A stretch of DNA of 64,000 nucleotides from Ptiloglossa arizonensis (taxonomy: Eukaryota; Arthropoda; Insecta; Hymenoptera; Colletidae), in assembly GCF_051014685.1 (NCBI RefSeq), contig NW_027479755.1, forward strand, positions 1-64,000, read 5' to 3'. The notes beneath the pieces were generated by a model. It was given only the letters and a program-made list of their open reading frames with translations, ran no database searches and was not told the origin of the DNA. The position numbers and the translations under genes were made by a program. This document shows, in pieces, positions 36,079 through 48,671 of this stretch (position 1 is the stretch's first letter; every line of letters starts with the position of its first letter).

Positions 36079-39000
36079 TAGGCCATTCTGGTTAAGCGTT
36101 TGGAGCAGCAGAATTGCGAAATATTTTTGCCTTCTCAACCATTTCTTGGGTTCAAACTTCCATATCTCGCGAACGGATTCACCTAACCCAAAAATTCCTA
36201 TTGCATCTGAAAGTAGGAACTCGCCCGATTACAACGGTATGTGTTTTTTTTCCCCTAGGCCATTCTGGTTAAGCGTTTGGAGCAGCAGAATTGCGAAAAA
36301 TTATTTGCCTTCTCAAGCATTTCTTGACTTCAAACTCCCATATCTCGCGAACGGATTGACCTAACCCAAAAATTCCTATTGCACATGAAAGTAGGAACTC
36401 GCCCGATTACAACGCTGTGTGTATTTTTTCCCTAGGCCGTTCTGGTTAAGCGTTTGGAGCAGCAGAATTGCGAAAAATTTTTTGCCTTCTCAACCATTTC
36501 TTGGCTTCAAACTCCCATATCTCGCGAACGGACTGACTTAACCCAAAAATTCCTATTGCATCTGGAAGTAGAATCTCGCCCGATTACAGCGGTATGTGTA
36601 TTTTTTCCCTAGGCCATTCTGGTTAAGCGTTTGGAGCAGCAGCATTGCCAAAATTTTTTTGCCTTCACAACCATTTCTTGGCTTCAAACTCCTATATCTC
36701 GCGAACGGATTGACCTAACCCCAAAATTCCTATTGCATCTGAAAGTAGGAACTCGCCCGATTACAACGGTTTGTGTATTTTTCCCCTAGGCCATTCTGGT
36801 TAAGCGTTTGGAGCAGCAGAATTGCGAAAAATTTTTTGCCTTCTCAAGCATTTCTTAGCTTCAAACTCCCATACCTCGCGAACGGATTGAGCTAACCCAA
36901 AAATTCCCGTTGCATCTGGAAGTAGAAACCCGCCCGATTACAACGGTATGTGTATTTTTTCCCTAGGCCATTCCGGTTAAGCGTTTGGAGCAGCAGAAGT
37001 GCGAAAAATTTGTTGTCTTCTCAACTATTTCATGGCTTCAAACTCCCATATCTCGCGAACGGATTGACCTAACCCAAAAACTCCTATTGCATCTGAAAGT
37101 AGAAACTCGCACGATTACAGTGGTATGTGTATTTTTTCCCTAGGCCATTCTGGTTAAGCGTTTGGAGCAGCAGAATTGCGAAAATTTTTTTGCCTTCTCA
37201 AGCATTTCTTGGCTTCAAACTCCCATATCTCGCGAACGGATTGAGCTAACCCAAAAATTCCTGTTGCATCTGGAAGTAGAAACCCGCCCGATTACAACCG
37301 TATGCGTATTTTTTCCCTAGGCCATTCTGGTTAAGCGTTTGGAGCAGCAGAAGTGCGAAAAATTTGTTGTCTTCTCAACTATTTCTTGGCTTCAAACTCC
37401 CATATCTCGCGAACGGATTGACCTAACGCAAAAATTACTATTGCATCTGAAAGTAGACACTCGCCCGATTACAACGGAATGTGTATTTTCTCCCAAGGCC
37501 ATTCTGGTTAAGCGTTTGGAGCCGCAGAATTGCGAAAAATTTTTTGCCTTCTCATCCATTTCTTGGCTTCAAACTCCCATATCTCGCGAATGGATTGACC
37601 CAACCCAAACATTCCTGTAGCGTCTGAAAGTAGAAACTCGCCCGATTACAACGGCATGTGTATTTTTTCCCTAGCCCATTCTGGTCAAGCGTTTTGAGCA
37701 GCAGAATTGCGAAAAATTTGTTGTCTTGTCAACCATTTCTTAGCTTCAAACTCCCATATCTCGCGAACGGATTGACCTAACCCAAAAATTCCTGTTGCGT
37801 CTGAAAGTAGAAACTCGCCCGATTACAACGGTATGTGTATTTTTTCCCTAGGCCATTCTGGTTAAGCGTTTGGACCAGCAGAATTGCGAAAAATTTTTTG
37901 CCTTCTCAACCATTTCTTGGCTTCAAACTCCCATATTTCGCGAACGGATTGACCTAACCCAAAAATTCCTATTCCATCTGAAAGTAGACACTCGCCCTAT
38001 TACAACGGTATGTGTATTTTTTCCCTAGGCCATTCTGGTTAAGCGATTGGAGCAGCAGAATTGCGAAAAATTCTTTGCCTTCTCAACCATTTCTTGGCTT
38101 CAAACTCCCATATCTCGCGAACGGATTGACCTAACCCAAAAATTCCTATTGCATCTGAAAGTAGAAACTAGCCCAATTACAGCAGTATGTGTATTTTTTC
38201 CCTAGGCCATTCTGGTTAAGCGGTTGGAGCATCAGAATTGCGAAAAATTTGTTGCCTTCTCAACCATTTCTTGGCTTCAAACTCCCATATCTCGCGAACG
38301 GATTGACCTAACCCAAAAATTCCTATTGCATCTGAAAGTAGAAACTAGGCGGATTACAGCGGTATGTGTATTTTTTCCCTAGGCCATTCTGGTTAAGCGT
38401 TTGCAGCAGCAGAATTGCGAAAATTTTTTTGCCTTCACAACCATTTCTTGGCTTCAAACTCCTATATCTCGCGAACGGATTGACCTAACCCCAAAATTCC
38501 TATTGCATCTGAAAGTAGGAACTCGCCCGATTACAACGGTTTGTGTATTTTTCCCCTAGGCCATTCTGGTTAAGCGTTTGGAGCAGCAGAATTGCGAAAA
38601 ATTTTTTGCCTTCTCAAGCATTTCTTAGCTTCAAACTCCCATATCTCGCGAACGGATTGAGCTAACCCAAAAATTCCCGTTGTATCTGGAAGTAGAAACC
38701 CGCCCGATTACAACGGTATGTGTATTTTTTCCCTAGGCCATTCCGGTTAAGCGTTTGGAGCAGCAGAATTGCGAAAAATTTGTTGTCTTCTCAACTATTT
38801 CTTGGCTTCAAACTCCCATATCTCGCGAACGGATTGACCTAACCCAAAAACTCCTATTGCATCTGAAAGTAGAAACTCGCACGATTACAACGGTATGTGT
38901 ATCTTTTCCCTAGGCCATTCTGGTTAAGCGTTTGGACCAGCAGAATTGCGAAAAATTTTTTGCCTTCTCAACCATTTCTTGGCTTCAAACTCCCATATTT

Positions 39001-40900
39001 CGCGAACGGATTGACCTAACCCAAAAATTCCTATTCCATCTGAAAGTAGACACTCGCCCTATTACAACGGTATGTGTATCTTTTCCCTAGGCCATTCTGG
39101 TTAAGCGTTTGGACCAGCAGAATTGCGAAAAATTTTTTGCCTTCTCAACCATTTCTTGGCTTCAAACTCCCATATTTCGCGAACGGATTGACCTAACCCA
39201 AAAATTCCTATTCCATCTGAAAGTAGACACTCGCCCTATTACAACGGTATGTGTATTTTTTCCCTAGGCCATTCTGATTAAGCGATTGGAGCAGCAGAAT
39301 TGCGAAAAATTTTTTGCCTTCTCAACCATTTCTTGGCTTCAAACTCCCATATCTCGCGAACGGATTGACCTAATCCAAAAACTCCTATTGCATCTGAAAG
39401 TAGAAACTCGCACGATTACAGTGGTATGTGTATTTTTTCCCTAGGCCATTCTGGTTAAGCGTTTGGAGCAGCAGAATTGCGAAAATTTTTTTGCCTTCTC
39501 AAGCATTTCTTGGCTTCAAACTCCCATATCTCGCGAACGGATTGAGCTAACCCAAAAATTCCTATTGCATCTGAATGTAGACACTCGCCCGATTACAACG
39601 GAATGTGTATTTTCTCCCAAGGCCATTCTGGTTAAGCGTTTGGAGCCGCAGAATTGCGAAAAATTTTTTGCCTTCTCATCCATTTCTTGGCTTCAAACTC
39701 CCATATCTCGCGAATGGATTGACCCAACCCAAACATTCCTGTAGCGTCTGAAAGTAGAAACTCGCCCTATTACAACGGCATGTGTATTTTTTCCCTAGCC
39801 CATTCTGGTCAAGCGTTTCGAGCAGCAGAATTGCGAAAAATTTGTTGACTTGTCAACCATTTCTTAGCTTCAAACTCCCATATCTGGCGAACGGATTGAC
39901 CTAACCCAAAAATTCCTGTTGCGTCTGAAAGTAGAAACTCGCCCGATTACAACGGTATGTGTATTTTTTCCCTAGGCCATTCTGGTTAAGCGATTGGAGC
40001 AGCAGAATGGCGAAAAATTTTTTGCCTTCTCAACCATTTCTTGGCTTCAAACTCCCATATCTCGCGAACGGATTGACCTAACCCAAAAATTCCTATTGCA
40101 TCTGAAAGTAGAAACTAGCCCAATTACAGCAGTATGTGTATTTTTTCCCTAGGCCATTCTGGTTAAGCGTTTGGAGCAGCAGAATTGCGAAAAATTTTTT
40201 GCCTTCTCAAGCATTTCGCGGCTTCAAACTCCCATATCTCGCGAACGAATTGTCCTAACCCAAAAATTTCTGTTGCGTCTGAAAGTAGAAACTCGCCCGA
40301 TTACGACGGTATGTGTATTTTTTCCCTAGGCCATTCTGGTTAAGCGTTTGGAGCAACAGAATTGCGAAAAATTTCTTGCCTTCTCAACCATTTCTTGACT
40401 TCAAACTCCCATATCTCGCGAACGAATTGACATAACCCCTAAATTCCTATTGCATCTGAAAGTAGAAACTCGCCCGATTACAACGGTATGTGTACTTTTC
40501 CCCTGGGCCATTCTGGATAAGCGTTTGGAGCAGCAGAATTGCGATAAATATTTTGCCTTCTCAACCATTTCTTAGCTTTAAACTCCCATATCTCGCGAAT
40601 GGATTGACCTACCCCAAAAATTCCTATTGCATCTGAAAGCAGAAACTCGCCAGATTACAACGGTATGTGTATCTTTTCCCTAGGCCATTCTGGTTAAGCG
40701 ATTGGAGCAGCAGAATGGCGAAAAATTTTTTGCCTTCTCAACCATTTCTTGGCTTCAAACTCCCATATCTCGCGAACGGATTGACCTACCCCAAAAATTC
40801 CTATTGCATCTGAAAGCAGAAACTCGCCAGATTACAACGGTATGTGTATCTTTTCCCTAGGCCATTCTGGTTAAGCGTTTGGAGCAGCAGAATTGCGAAA
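36079..40900 (+). repeat. 27-mer higher-order repeat, copy 2 (4,779 bp plus junction)
   Basis: Second copy of the 27-monomer unit. Overall length is unchanged, but one monomer differs: copy 1 has at 34,122-34,285 a GTACTTTTCCCCTGGG monomer with GCACAATTGCG, whereas copy 2 has at 38,901-39,064 a second TTGGACCAGC/CTATTCCATCTG monomer, duplicating its right neighbour. Other differences are rare single bases (AACCCCTAAATTCC near 40,435 against AACCACTAAATTCC near 35,656). Identity ends near 40,900, at GCGAAAATTTTTTTGCC. Confidence 0.92.
38901..39257 (+). repeat. Single-monomer replacement in 27-mer copy 2
   Basis: Two adjacent 177-bp monomers here are near-identical (GTATCTTTTCCC, TTGGACCAGC, CCATATTTCGCG, CTATTCCATCTGAAAGTAG, CGCCCTATTAC). 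In copy 1 the first of the two places holds a different monomer. Because the block length is the same (4,779 bp), a simple insertion is not enough: either conversion of one monomer by its neighbour, or a paired gain and loss, is needed. Confidence 0.85.
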
Positions 40901-40919
40901 ATTTTTTTGCCTTCTCAAG

Positions 40920-41555
40920 CATTTCTTGGCTTCAAACTCCCATATCTCGCGAATGGATTGACCCAACCCAAACATTCCTGTAGCGTCTGAAAGTAGAAAC
41001 TCGCCCGATTACAACGGCATGTGTATTTTTTCCCTTGCCCATTCTGGTCAAGCGTTTCGAGCAGCAGAATAGCGAAAAATTTGTTGTCTTGTCAACCATT
41101 TCTTAGCTTCAAACTCCCATATCTCGCGAACGGATTGACCTAACCCAAAAATTCCTGTTGCGTCTGAAAGTAGAAACTCGCCCGATTACAGTGGTATGTG
41201 TATTTTTTCCCTAGGCCATTCTGGTTAAGCGTTTGGAGCAGCAGAATTGCGAAAAATTTTTTACCTTCTCAAGCATTTCGCGGCTTCAAACTCCCATATC
41301 TCGCGCACGAATTGTCCTAACCCAAAAATTCCTGTTGCGTCTGAAAGTAGAAACTCGCCCGATTACAACGGTATGTGTATTTTTTCCCTAGGCCATTCTG
41401 GTTAAGCGTTTGGAGCAGCAGAAGTGCGAAAAATTTGTTGTCTTCTCAACTATTTCTTGGCTTCAAACACCCATATCTCGCGAACGGATTGACCTAACCC
41501 AAAAATTCCTATTGCATCTGAAAGTAGACACTCGCCCGATTACAACGGAATGTGA
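40920..41555 (+). repeat. 635-bp copy of 18,614-19,249 at the edge of domain A
   Basis: Rightmost recognisable block of the first domain (CCCTTGCCC, TTTCGAGC, TTTTTTACC, CATTTCGCGGC, CAAACACCC). It ends at GGAATGTGAATTTTTTCCC near 41,555. Beyond this point the monomer repertoire changes to that of domain B. Confidence 0.85.
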
Positions 41556-44500
41556 ATTTTTTCCCTAGGCCATTCTGGTTAAGCGTTTGGAGCAGCAGAA
41601 GTGCGAAAAATTTGTTGCCTTCTCAACCATTTCTTAGCTTCAAACTCCCATATCTCGCGAACGGATTGTCCTAACCCAAAAATTCCTGTTGCGTCTGAAA
41701 GTAGAAACTCGCCCGATTACAACGGTATGTGTACTTTTTCCTAGGCCATTCTGGTTAAGCGTTTGGAGAAGCAGAAGTGCGAAAAATTTTGTGCGTTCTC
41801 AACCATTTCTTGGCTTCAAACTCCCATATCTCGCGAACGGATTGACCTAACCCAAAAATCCTATTGCATGAGAAAGTAGAAACTCGCCCGATTACAACGG
41901 TATGTGAATTTTTTCCCTAGGCCATGCTGGTTAAGCGTTTGGAGCAGCAGAATTGCGAAAAATTTGTTGCCTTCTCAACCATTTCTTGGCTTCATACTCC
42001 CATGTCTCGCGAACGGATTGACCTAACCCAAAAATTCCTATTGCTTCTGAAAGTAGAAACTCGCCCGATTACCACGGTCGGTGTATTTTTTCCCAGGCGA
42101 TTCTGGTTAAGCGATTGGAGCAGCAGAAGTGCGAAAAATATGTTGTCTTGTCAACCATTTCTTAGCTTCAAACTCCCATATCTCGCGAACGAAATTTCTT
42201 AACCCAAAAATTCCTGCTGCGTCTGAAAGTAGAAACTAGCCCGATTACAACGGTATGCGTATTTTTTCCCTAGGCCATTCTGGTTAAGCGATTGGAGCAG
42301 CAGAAGTGCGAAAAATTTGTTGTCTTGTCAACCATTTCTTAGCTTCAAACTCCCATATCTCGCGCACGGACTGACCTAACCCAAAAATTCCTATTGCATC
42401 TGAAAGTAGAAACTCGCCCGATTACAACGGTGTGCGTATTTTTTCCCTAGGCCATTCTGGTTAAGCGATTGGAGCAGCAGAAGTGCGAAAAATTTGTTCT
42501 CTCCTCAACCATCTCTTAGCTTCAAACTCCCATATCTCGCGAACGGATTGACATATCCCAAAAATTACTATTGCATCTGAAAGTAGAAACTCGCCCGATT
42601 ACAGCGGTATGTGTATTTTTTCCCTAGGCCATACTGGATAAGCGATTGGAGCAGCAGATTTGCCACAAATTTTCTGCCTTCTCAACCATTTCTTGGCTTC
42701 AAACTCCCATATCTCGCGAAAGGATTGACCTAACCGAAAAATTCCTGCTGCGTCTGAAAGTAGAAACTCGCCCGATTACAACTGTATGTGTATTTTTTCC
42801 CCTAGGCGATTCTGGTTAAGCGATTGGAGCAGCAGAAGTGCGAAAAATTTGTTGTCTTTTCAACCATTTCTTAGCTTCAAACTCTCATATCTCGCGAACG
42901 AAATTGCTTAACCCAAAAGTTCCTGCTGCGTCTGAAAGTAGAAACTAGCCCGATTACAACGGTATGCGTATTTTTTCCCTAGGCCATTCTGGTTAAGCGA
43001 TTGGAGCAGCAGAAGTGCGAAAAATTTTGTGCGTTCTCAACCATTTCTTGGATTCAAACTCCCATATCTCGCGAACGGATTGACCTAACCGAAAAATTCC
43101 TGCTGCGTCTGAAAGTAGAAACTCGCCCGATTACAACGGTATGCGTATTTTTTCCCTAGGCCATTCTGGTTAAGCGTTTGGAGCAGCAGAAGCGCGAAAA
43201 ATTTTGTGCGTTCTCAACCATTTCTTGGCTTCAAACTCCCATATCTCGCGCACGGACTGACCTAACCCAAAAATTCCTATTGCATCTGAAAGTAGAAACT
43301 CGCCCGATTACAACGGTATTCGTATTTTTTCCCTAGGCCATTCTGGTTAAGCGATTGGAGCAGCAGAAGTGCGAAAAATTTGTTCTCTCCTCAACCATCT
43401 CTTAGCTTCAAACTCCCATATCTCGCGAACGGATTGACCTAACCCAAAAATTCCTATTGCATCTGAAAGTAGAAACTCGCCCGATTACAACGGTATGTGT
43501 ATTTTTTCCCTAGGCCATACTGGTTAAGCGATTGGAGCAGCAGATTTGCCAAAAATTTTCTGCCTTCTCAACCATTTCTTGGCTTCAAACTCCCATATCT
43601 CGCGAACGGATTCACCTAACCGAAAAATTCCTATTGCATCTGAAAGTAGAAACTCGCCCGATTACAACGGTATGCGTATTTTTTCCCTAGGCCATTCTGG
43701 TTAAGCGATTGGAGCAGCAGAACTGCGAAAAATTTGTTCTCTCCTCAACCATCTCTTAGCTTCAAACTCCCATATCTCGCGAACGAAATTTCTTAACCCA
43801 AAAATTCCTGCTGCGTCTGAAAGTAGAAACAAGCCCGATTACAACGGTATGCGTATTTTTTCCCTAGGCCATTCTTGTTAAGCGATTGGAGCAGCAGAAG
43901 TGCGAAAAATTTGTTCTCTCCTCAACCATCTCTTAGCTTCAAACTCCCATATCTCGCGAACGGATTGACCTAACCCAAAAATTCCTATTGCATCTGAAAG
44001 TAGAAACTCGCCCGATTACAACGGTATGTGTATTTTTTCCCTAGGCCATTCTGGTTAAGCGATTGGAGCAGCAGAAGTGCGAAAAATTTGTTGTCTTGTC
44101 AACCATTTCTTAGCTTCAAACTCCCATATCTCGCGCACGGACTGACCTAACCCAAAAATTCCTATTGCATCTGAAAGTAGAAACTCGCCCGATTACAACG
44201 GTATGCGTATTTTTTCCCTAGGCCATTGTGGTTAAGCGATTGGAGCAGCAGAAGTGCGAAAAATTTGTTCTCTCCTCAACCATCTCTTAGCTTCAAACTC
44301 CCATATCTCGCGAACGGATTGACCTAACCCAAAAATTCCTATTGCATCTGAAAGTAGAAACTCTGGCCGATTACAACGGTATGTGTATTTTTTCCCTAGG
44401 CCATTCTGGTTAAGCGATTGGAGCAGCAGATTTGCGAAAAATTTGTTGTCTTGTCAACCATTTCTTAGCTTCAAACTCCCATATCTCGCGAACGAATTTA

Positions 44501-44750
44501 CTTAACCCAAAAATTCCTGCTGCGTCTGAAAGTAGAAACTAGCCCGATTACAACGGTATGTGTATTTTTTCCCTAGGCCATTCTGGTTAAGCGATTGGAA
44601 CAGCAGAAGTGCGAAAAATTTGTTCTCTCCTCAACCATCTCTTAGCTTCAAACTCCCATATCTCGCGAACGGATTGACCTAACCCAAAAATTCCTATTGC
44701 ATCTGAAAGTAGAGACTCGCCCGATTACAACGGTATGTGTATTTTTTCCC
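41555..44750 (+). repeat. Start of domain B, interspersed subtypes
   Basis: About eighteen monomers, most with GCGATTGGAGCAGCAGAAGTGCG ends, rare left of here. Subtypes alternate: TTTGTTGTCTTG with CTTAGC and GCGCACGGACTG; TTTTGTGCGTTC; TTTGTTCTCTCC with CATCTCTTAGC; TTTTCTGCC; and CGAACGAAATTTCTTAACCC with GCTGCGTCTG. The segment about 41,775-42,300 (AAAAATCCTATTGCATGAG, CATGCTGG, CCATGTCTCG, ACGGTCGGTG) has a close relative at about 50,800-51,330, offset 9,027 bp or exactly 51 monomers. A one-off GAAACTCTGGCCG occurs near 44,360. No non-satellite sequence is visible. Confidence 0.85.
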
Positions 44751-45795
44751 TAGGCCATTCAGGATAAGCGTTTGGAGAAGCAGAATTGCCAAAAATTTTC
44801 TGCCTTCTCAACCATTTCTTGGCTTCAAACTCCCATATCCCGCGAACGGATTGACCTAACCCAAAAATTCCTATTGCATCTGAAAGTAGAAACTCGCCCG
44901 ATTACAACTGTATGTGTATTTTTTCCCTAGGCCATTCTGGTTAAGCGTTTGGAGCAGCAGAATTGCGAAAAATTTGTTGCCTTCTCAACCATTTCTTGGC
45001 TTCAAACTCCCATATCTCGCGAGCGGATTGACCTAACCCAAAAATTCCTGCTGCGTCTGAAAGTAGAAACTCGCCCGATTACAACGGTATGCGTATTTTT
45101 TCCCTAGGCCATTCTGGTTAAGCGATTGGAGCAGCAGAAGTGCGAAAAATTTGTTGTCTTGTCAACCATTTCATAGCTTCAAACTCCCATTTCTCGCGCA
45201 CGGAGTGACCTAACCCAAAAATTCCTATTGCATCTGAAAGTAGAAACTCGCCCGATTACAACGGTATGTGTATTTTTTCCCTAGGCCATTCTGGTTAAGC
45301 GATTGGAGCAGCAGAAGTGCGAAAAATTTGTTCTCTCCTCAACCATCTCTTAGCTTCAAACTCCCATATCTCGCGAACGGATTGACCTAACCCAAAAATT
45401 CCTATTGCATCTGAAAGTAGAAACTCGCCCGATTACAACTGTATGTGTATTTTTTCCCTAGGCCATTCTGGTTAAGCGTTTGGAGCAGCAGAATTGCGAA
45501 AAATTTGTTGTCTTGTCAACCATTTCATAGCTTCAAACTCCCATATCTCGCGCACGGAGTGACCTAACCCAAAAATTCCTATTGCATCTGAAAGTAGAAA
45601 CTCGCCCGATTACAACGGTATGTGTATTTTTTCCCTAGGCCATTCTGGTTAAGCGTTTGGAGCAGCAGAATTGCGAAAAATTTGTTGCCTTCTCAACCAT
45701 TTCTTGGCTTCATACTCCCATATCTCGCGAACGGATTGACCTAACCCAAAAATTCCTATTGCTTCTGAAAGTAGAAACTCGCCCGATTACCACGG
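44750..45795 (+). repeat. Six-monomer block repeated at 47,230-48,275
   Basis: Begins with the CATTCAGGATAAGCG end (AGGATAA at 44,761) and runs through CATATCCCGCG, CTCGCGAGCGG, CCCATTTCTCGCGCACGGAG, TTTGTTCTCTCC and the CATAGC monomer to the CATACTCCC monomer. The same order recurs 2,478 bp (14 x 177) downstream. The two diverge at ACGGTATG against ACGGTAGG. Confidence 0.83.
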
Positions 45796-45839
45796 TATGT
45801 GTATTTTTTCCCTAGGCCATTCTGGTTAAGCGATTGGAG

Positions 45840-46724
45840 CAGCAGATTTGCGAAAAATTTGTTGTCTTGTCAACCATTTCTTAGCTTCAAACTCCCATAT
45901 CTCGCGAACGAATTTACTTAACCCAAAAATTCCTGCTGCGTCTGAAAGTAGAAACTAGCCCGATTACAACGGTATGTGTATTTTTTCCCTAGGCCATTCT
46001 GGTTAAGCGTTTGGAGCAGCAGAATTGCGAAAAATTTGTTGCCTTCTCAACCATTTCTTGGCTTCATACTCCCATATCTCGCGAACGGATTGACCTAACC
46101 CAAAAATTCCTACTGCTTCTGAAAGTAGAAACTCGCCCGATTACCACGGTATGTGTATTTTTTCCCTAGGCCATTCTGGTTAAGCGATTGGAGCAGCAGA
46201 AGTGCGAAAAATTTGTTCTCTCCTCAACCATCTCTTAGCTTCAAACTCCCATATCTCGCGAACGGATTGACCTAACCCAAAAATTCCTATTGCATCTGAA
46301 AGTAGAAACTCGCCCGATTGCAACGGTATGTGTATTTTTTCCCTAGGCCATTCAGGATAAGCGTTTGGAGAAGCAGAATTGCCAAAAATTTTCTGCCTTC
46401 TCAACCATTTCTTGGCTTCAAACTCCCATATCCCGCGAACGGATTGACCTAACCCAAAAATTCCTATTGCATCTGAAAGTAGAAACTCGCCCGATTACAA
46501 CTGTATGTGTATTTTTTCCCTAGGCCATTCTGGTTAAGCGTTTGGAGCAGCAGAATTGCGAAAAATTTGTTGCCTTCTCAACCATTTCTTGGCTTCAAAC
46601 TCCCATATCTCGCGAGCGGAGTGACCTAACCCAAAAATTCCTATTGCATCTGAAAGTAGAAACTCGCCCGATTACAACGGTATGCATATTTTTTCCCTAG
46701 GCGATTCTGGTTAAGCGATTGGAG
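45840..46724 (+). repeat. 5-mer higher-order repeat, copy 1 (885 bp)
   Basis: Five monomers in order: GCAGATTTGCG with CGAATTTACTTAACCC; CATACTCCC with CTACTGCTTCTG; TTTGTTCTCTCC; the CAGGATAAGCGTTTGGAGAAG / TTTTCTGCC / CATATCCCGCG monomer; and the CTCGCGAGCGG monomer. The set recurs at 46,725 (exactly 885 bp) and at about 48,672. This copy ends with GAGCGGAGTGACC where the other two have GAGCGGATTGACC. Confidence 0.87.
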
Positions 46725-48671
46725 CAGCAGATGTGCGACAAATTTGTTGTCTTGTCAACCATTTCTTAGCTTCAAACTCCCATATCTCGCGAACGAATTT
46801 ACTTAACCCAAAAATTCCTGCTGCGTCTGAAAGTAGAAACTAGCCCGATTACAACGGTATGTGTATTTTTTCCCTAGGCCATTCTGGTTAAGCGTTTGGA
46901 GCAGCAGAATTGCGAAAAATTTGTTGCCTTCTCAACCATTTCTTGGCTTCATACTCCCATATCTCGCGAACGGATTGACCTAACCCAAAAATTCCTACTG
47001 CTTCTGAAAGTAGAAACTCGCCGGATTACCACGGTATGTGTATTTTTTCCCTAGGCCATTCTGGTTAAGCGATTGGAGCAGCAGAAGTGCGAAAAATTTG
47101 TTCTCTCCTCAACCATCTCTTAGCTTCAAACTGCCATATCTCGCGAACGGATTGACCTAACCCAAAAATTCCTATTGCATCTGAAAGTAGAAACTCGCCC
47201 GATTACAACGGTATGTGTATTTTTTCCCTAGGCCATTCAGGATAAGCGTTTGGAGAAGCAGAATTGCCAAAAATTTTCTGCCTTCTCAACCATTTCTTGG
47301 CTTCAAACTCCCATATCCCGCGAACGGATTGACCAAACCCAAAAATTCCTATTGCATCTGAAAGTAGAAACTCGCCCGATTACAACTGTATGTGTATTTT
47401 TTCCCTAGGCCATTCTGGTTAAGCGTTTGGAGCAGCAGAATTGCGAAAAATTTGTTGCCTTCTCAACCATTTCTTGGCTTCAAACTCCCATATCTCGCGA
47501 GCGGATTGACCTAACCCAAAAATTCCTGCTGCGTCTGAAAGTAGAAACTCGCCCGATTACAACGGTATGCGTATTTTTTCCCTAGGCCATTCTGGTTAAG
47601 CGATTGGAGCAGCAGAAGTGCGAAAAATTTGTTGTCTTGTCAACCATTTCATAGCTTCAAACTCCCATTTCTCGCGCACGGAGTGACCTAACCCAAAAAT
47701 TCCTATTGCATCTGAAAGTAGAAACTCGCCCGATTACAACGGTATGTGTATTTTTTCCCTAGGCCATTCTGGTTAAGCGATTGGAGCAGCAGAAGTGCGA
47801 AAAATTTGTTCTCTCCTCAACCATCTCTTAGCTTCAAACTCCCATATCTCGCGAACGGATTGACCTAACCCAAAAATTCCTATTGCATCTGAAAGTAGAA
47901 ACTCGCCCGATTACAACTGTATGTGTATTTTTTCCCTAGGCCATTCTGGTTAAGCGTTTGGAGCAGCAGAATTGCGAAAAATTTCTTGTCTTGTCAACCA
48001 TTTCATAGCTTCAAACTCCCATATCTCGCGCACGGAGTGACCTAACCCAAAAATTCCTATTGCATCTGAAAGTAGAAACTCGCCCGATTACAACGGTATG
48101 TGTATTTTTTCCCTAGGCCATTCTGGTTAAGCGTTTGGAGCAGCAGAATTGCGAAAAATTTGTTGCCTTCTCAACCATTTCTTGGCTTCATACTCCCATA
48201 TCTCGCGAACGGATTGACCTAACCCAAAAATTCCTATTGCTTCTGAAAGTAGAAACTCGCCCGATTACCACGGTAGGTGTATTTTTTCCCTAGGCGATTC
48301 TGGTTAAGCGATTGGAGAAGCAGATGTGCGAAAAATTTGTTGTCTTGTCAACCATTTCATAGCATCAAACTCCCATTTCTCGCGCACGGAGTGACCTAAC
48401 CCAAAAATTCCTATTGCATCTGAAAGTAGAAACTCGCCCGATTACAACGGTATGTGTATTTTTTCCCTAGGCCATTCTGGTTAAGCGATTGGAGCAGCAG
48501 AAGTGCGAAAAATTTGTTCTCTCCTCAACCATCTCTTAGCTTCAAACTCCCATATCTCGCGAACGGATTGACCTAACCCAAAAATTCCTATTGCTTCTGA
48601 AAGTAGAAACTCGCCCGATTACCACGGTATGTGTATTTTTTCCCTAGGCCATTCTGGTTAAGCGATTGGAG
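46725..48671 (+). repeat. 11-mer higher-order repeat, copy 1 (1,947 bp)
   Basis: Contains copy 2 of the 5-mer (46,725-47,609) followed by six more monomers (CCCATTTCTCGCGCACGGAG, TTTGTTCTCTCC, TTTCTTGTCTTG with CATAGC, CATACTCCC, GGAGAAGCAGATGTGCG, TTTGTTCTCTCC). The marker AGGATAA falls at 47,239 here and at 49,186 in the next copy, a spacing of exactly 11 x 177 bp. Confidence 0.87.

Noticed and set aside
46180..46404. 74-codon minus-strand open frame
   Set aside because: It spans little more than one monomer and exists only through a chance combination of subtype variants. Neighbouring copies of the same block are interrupted, and no domain is recognisable.
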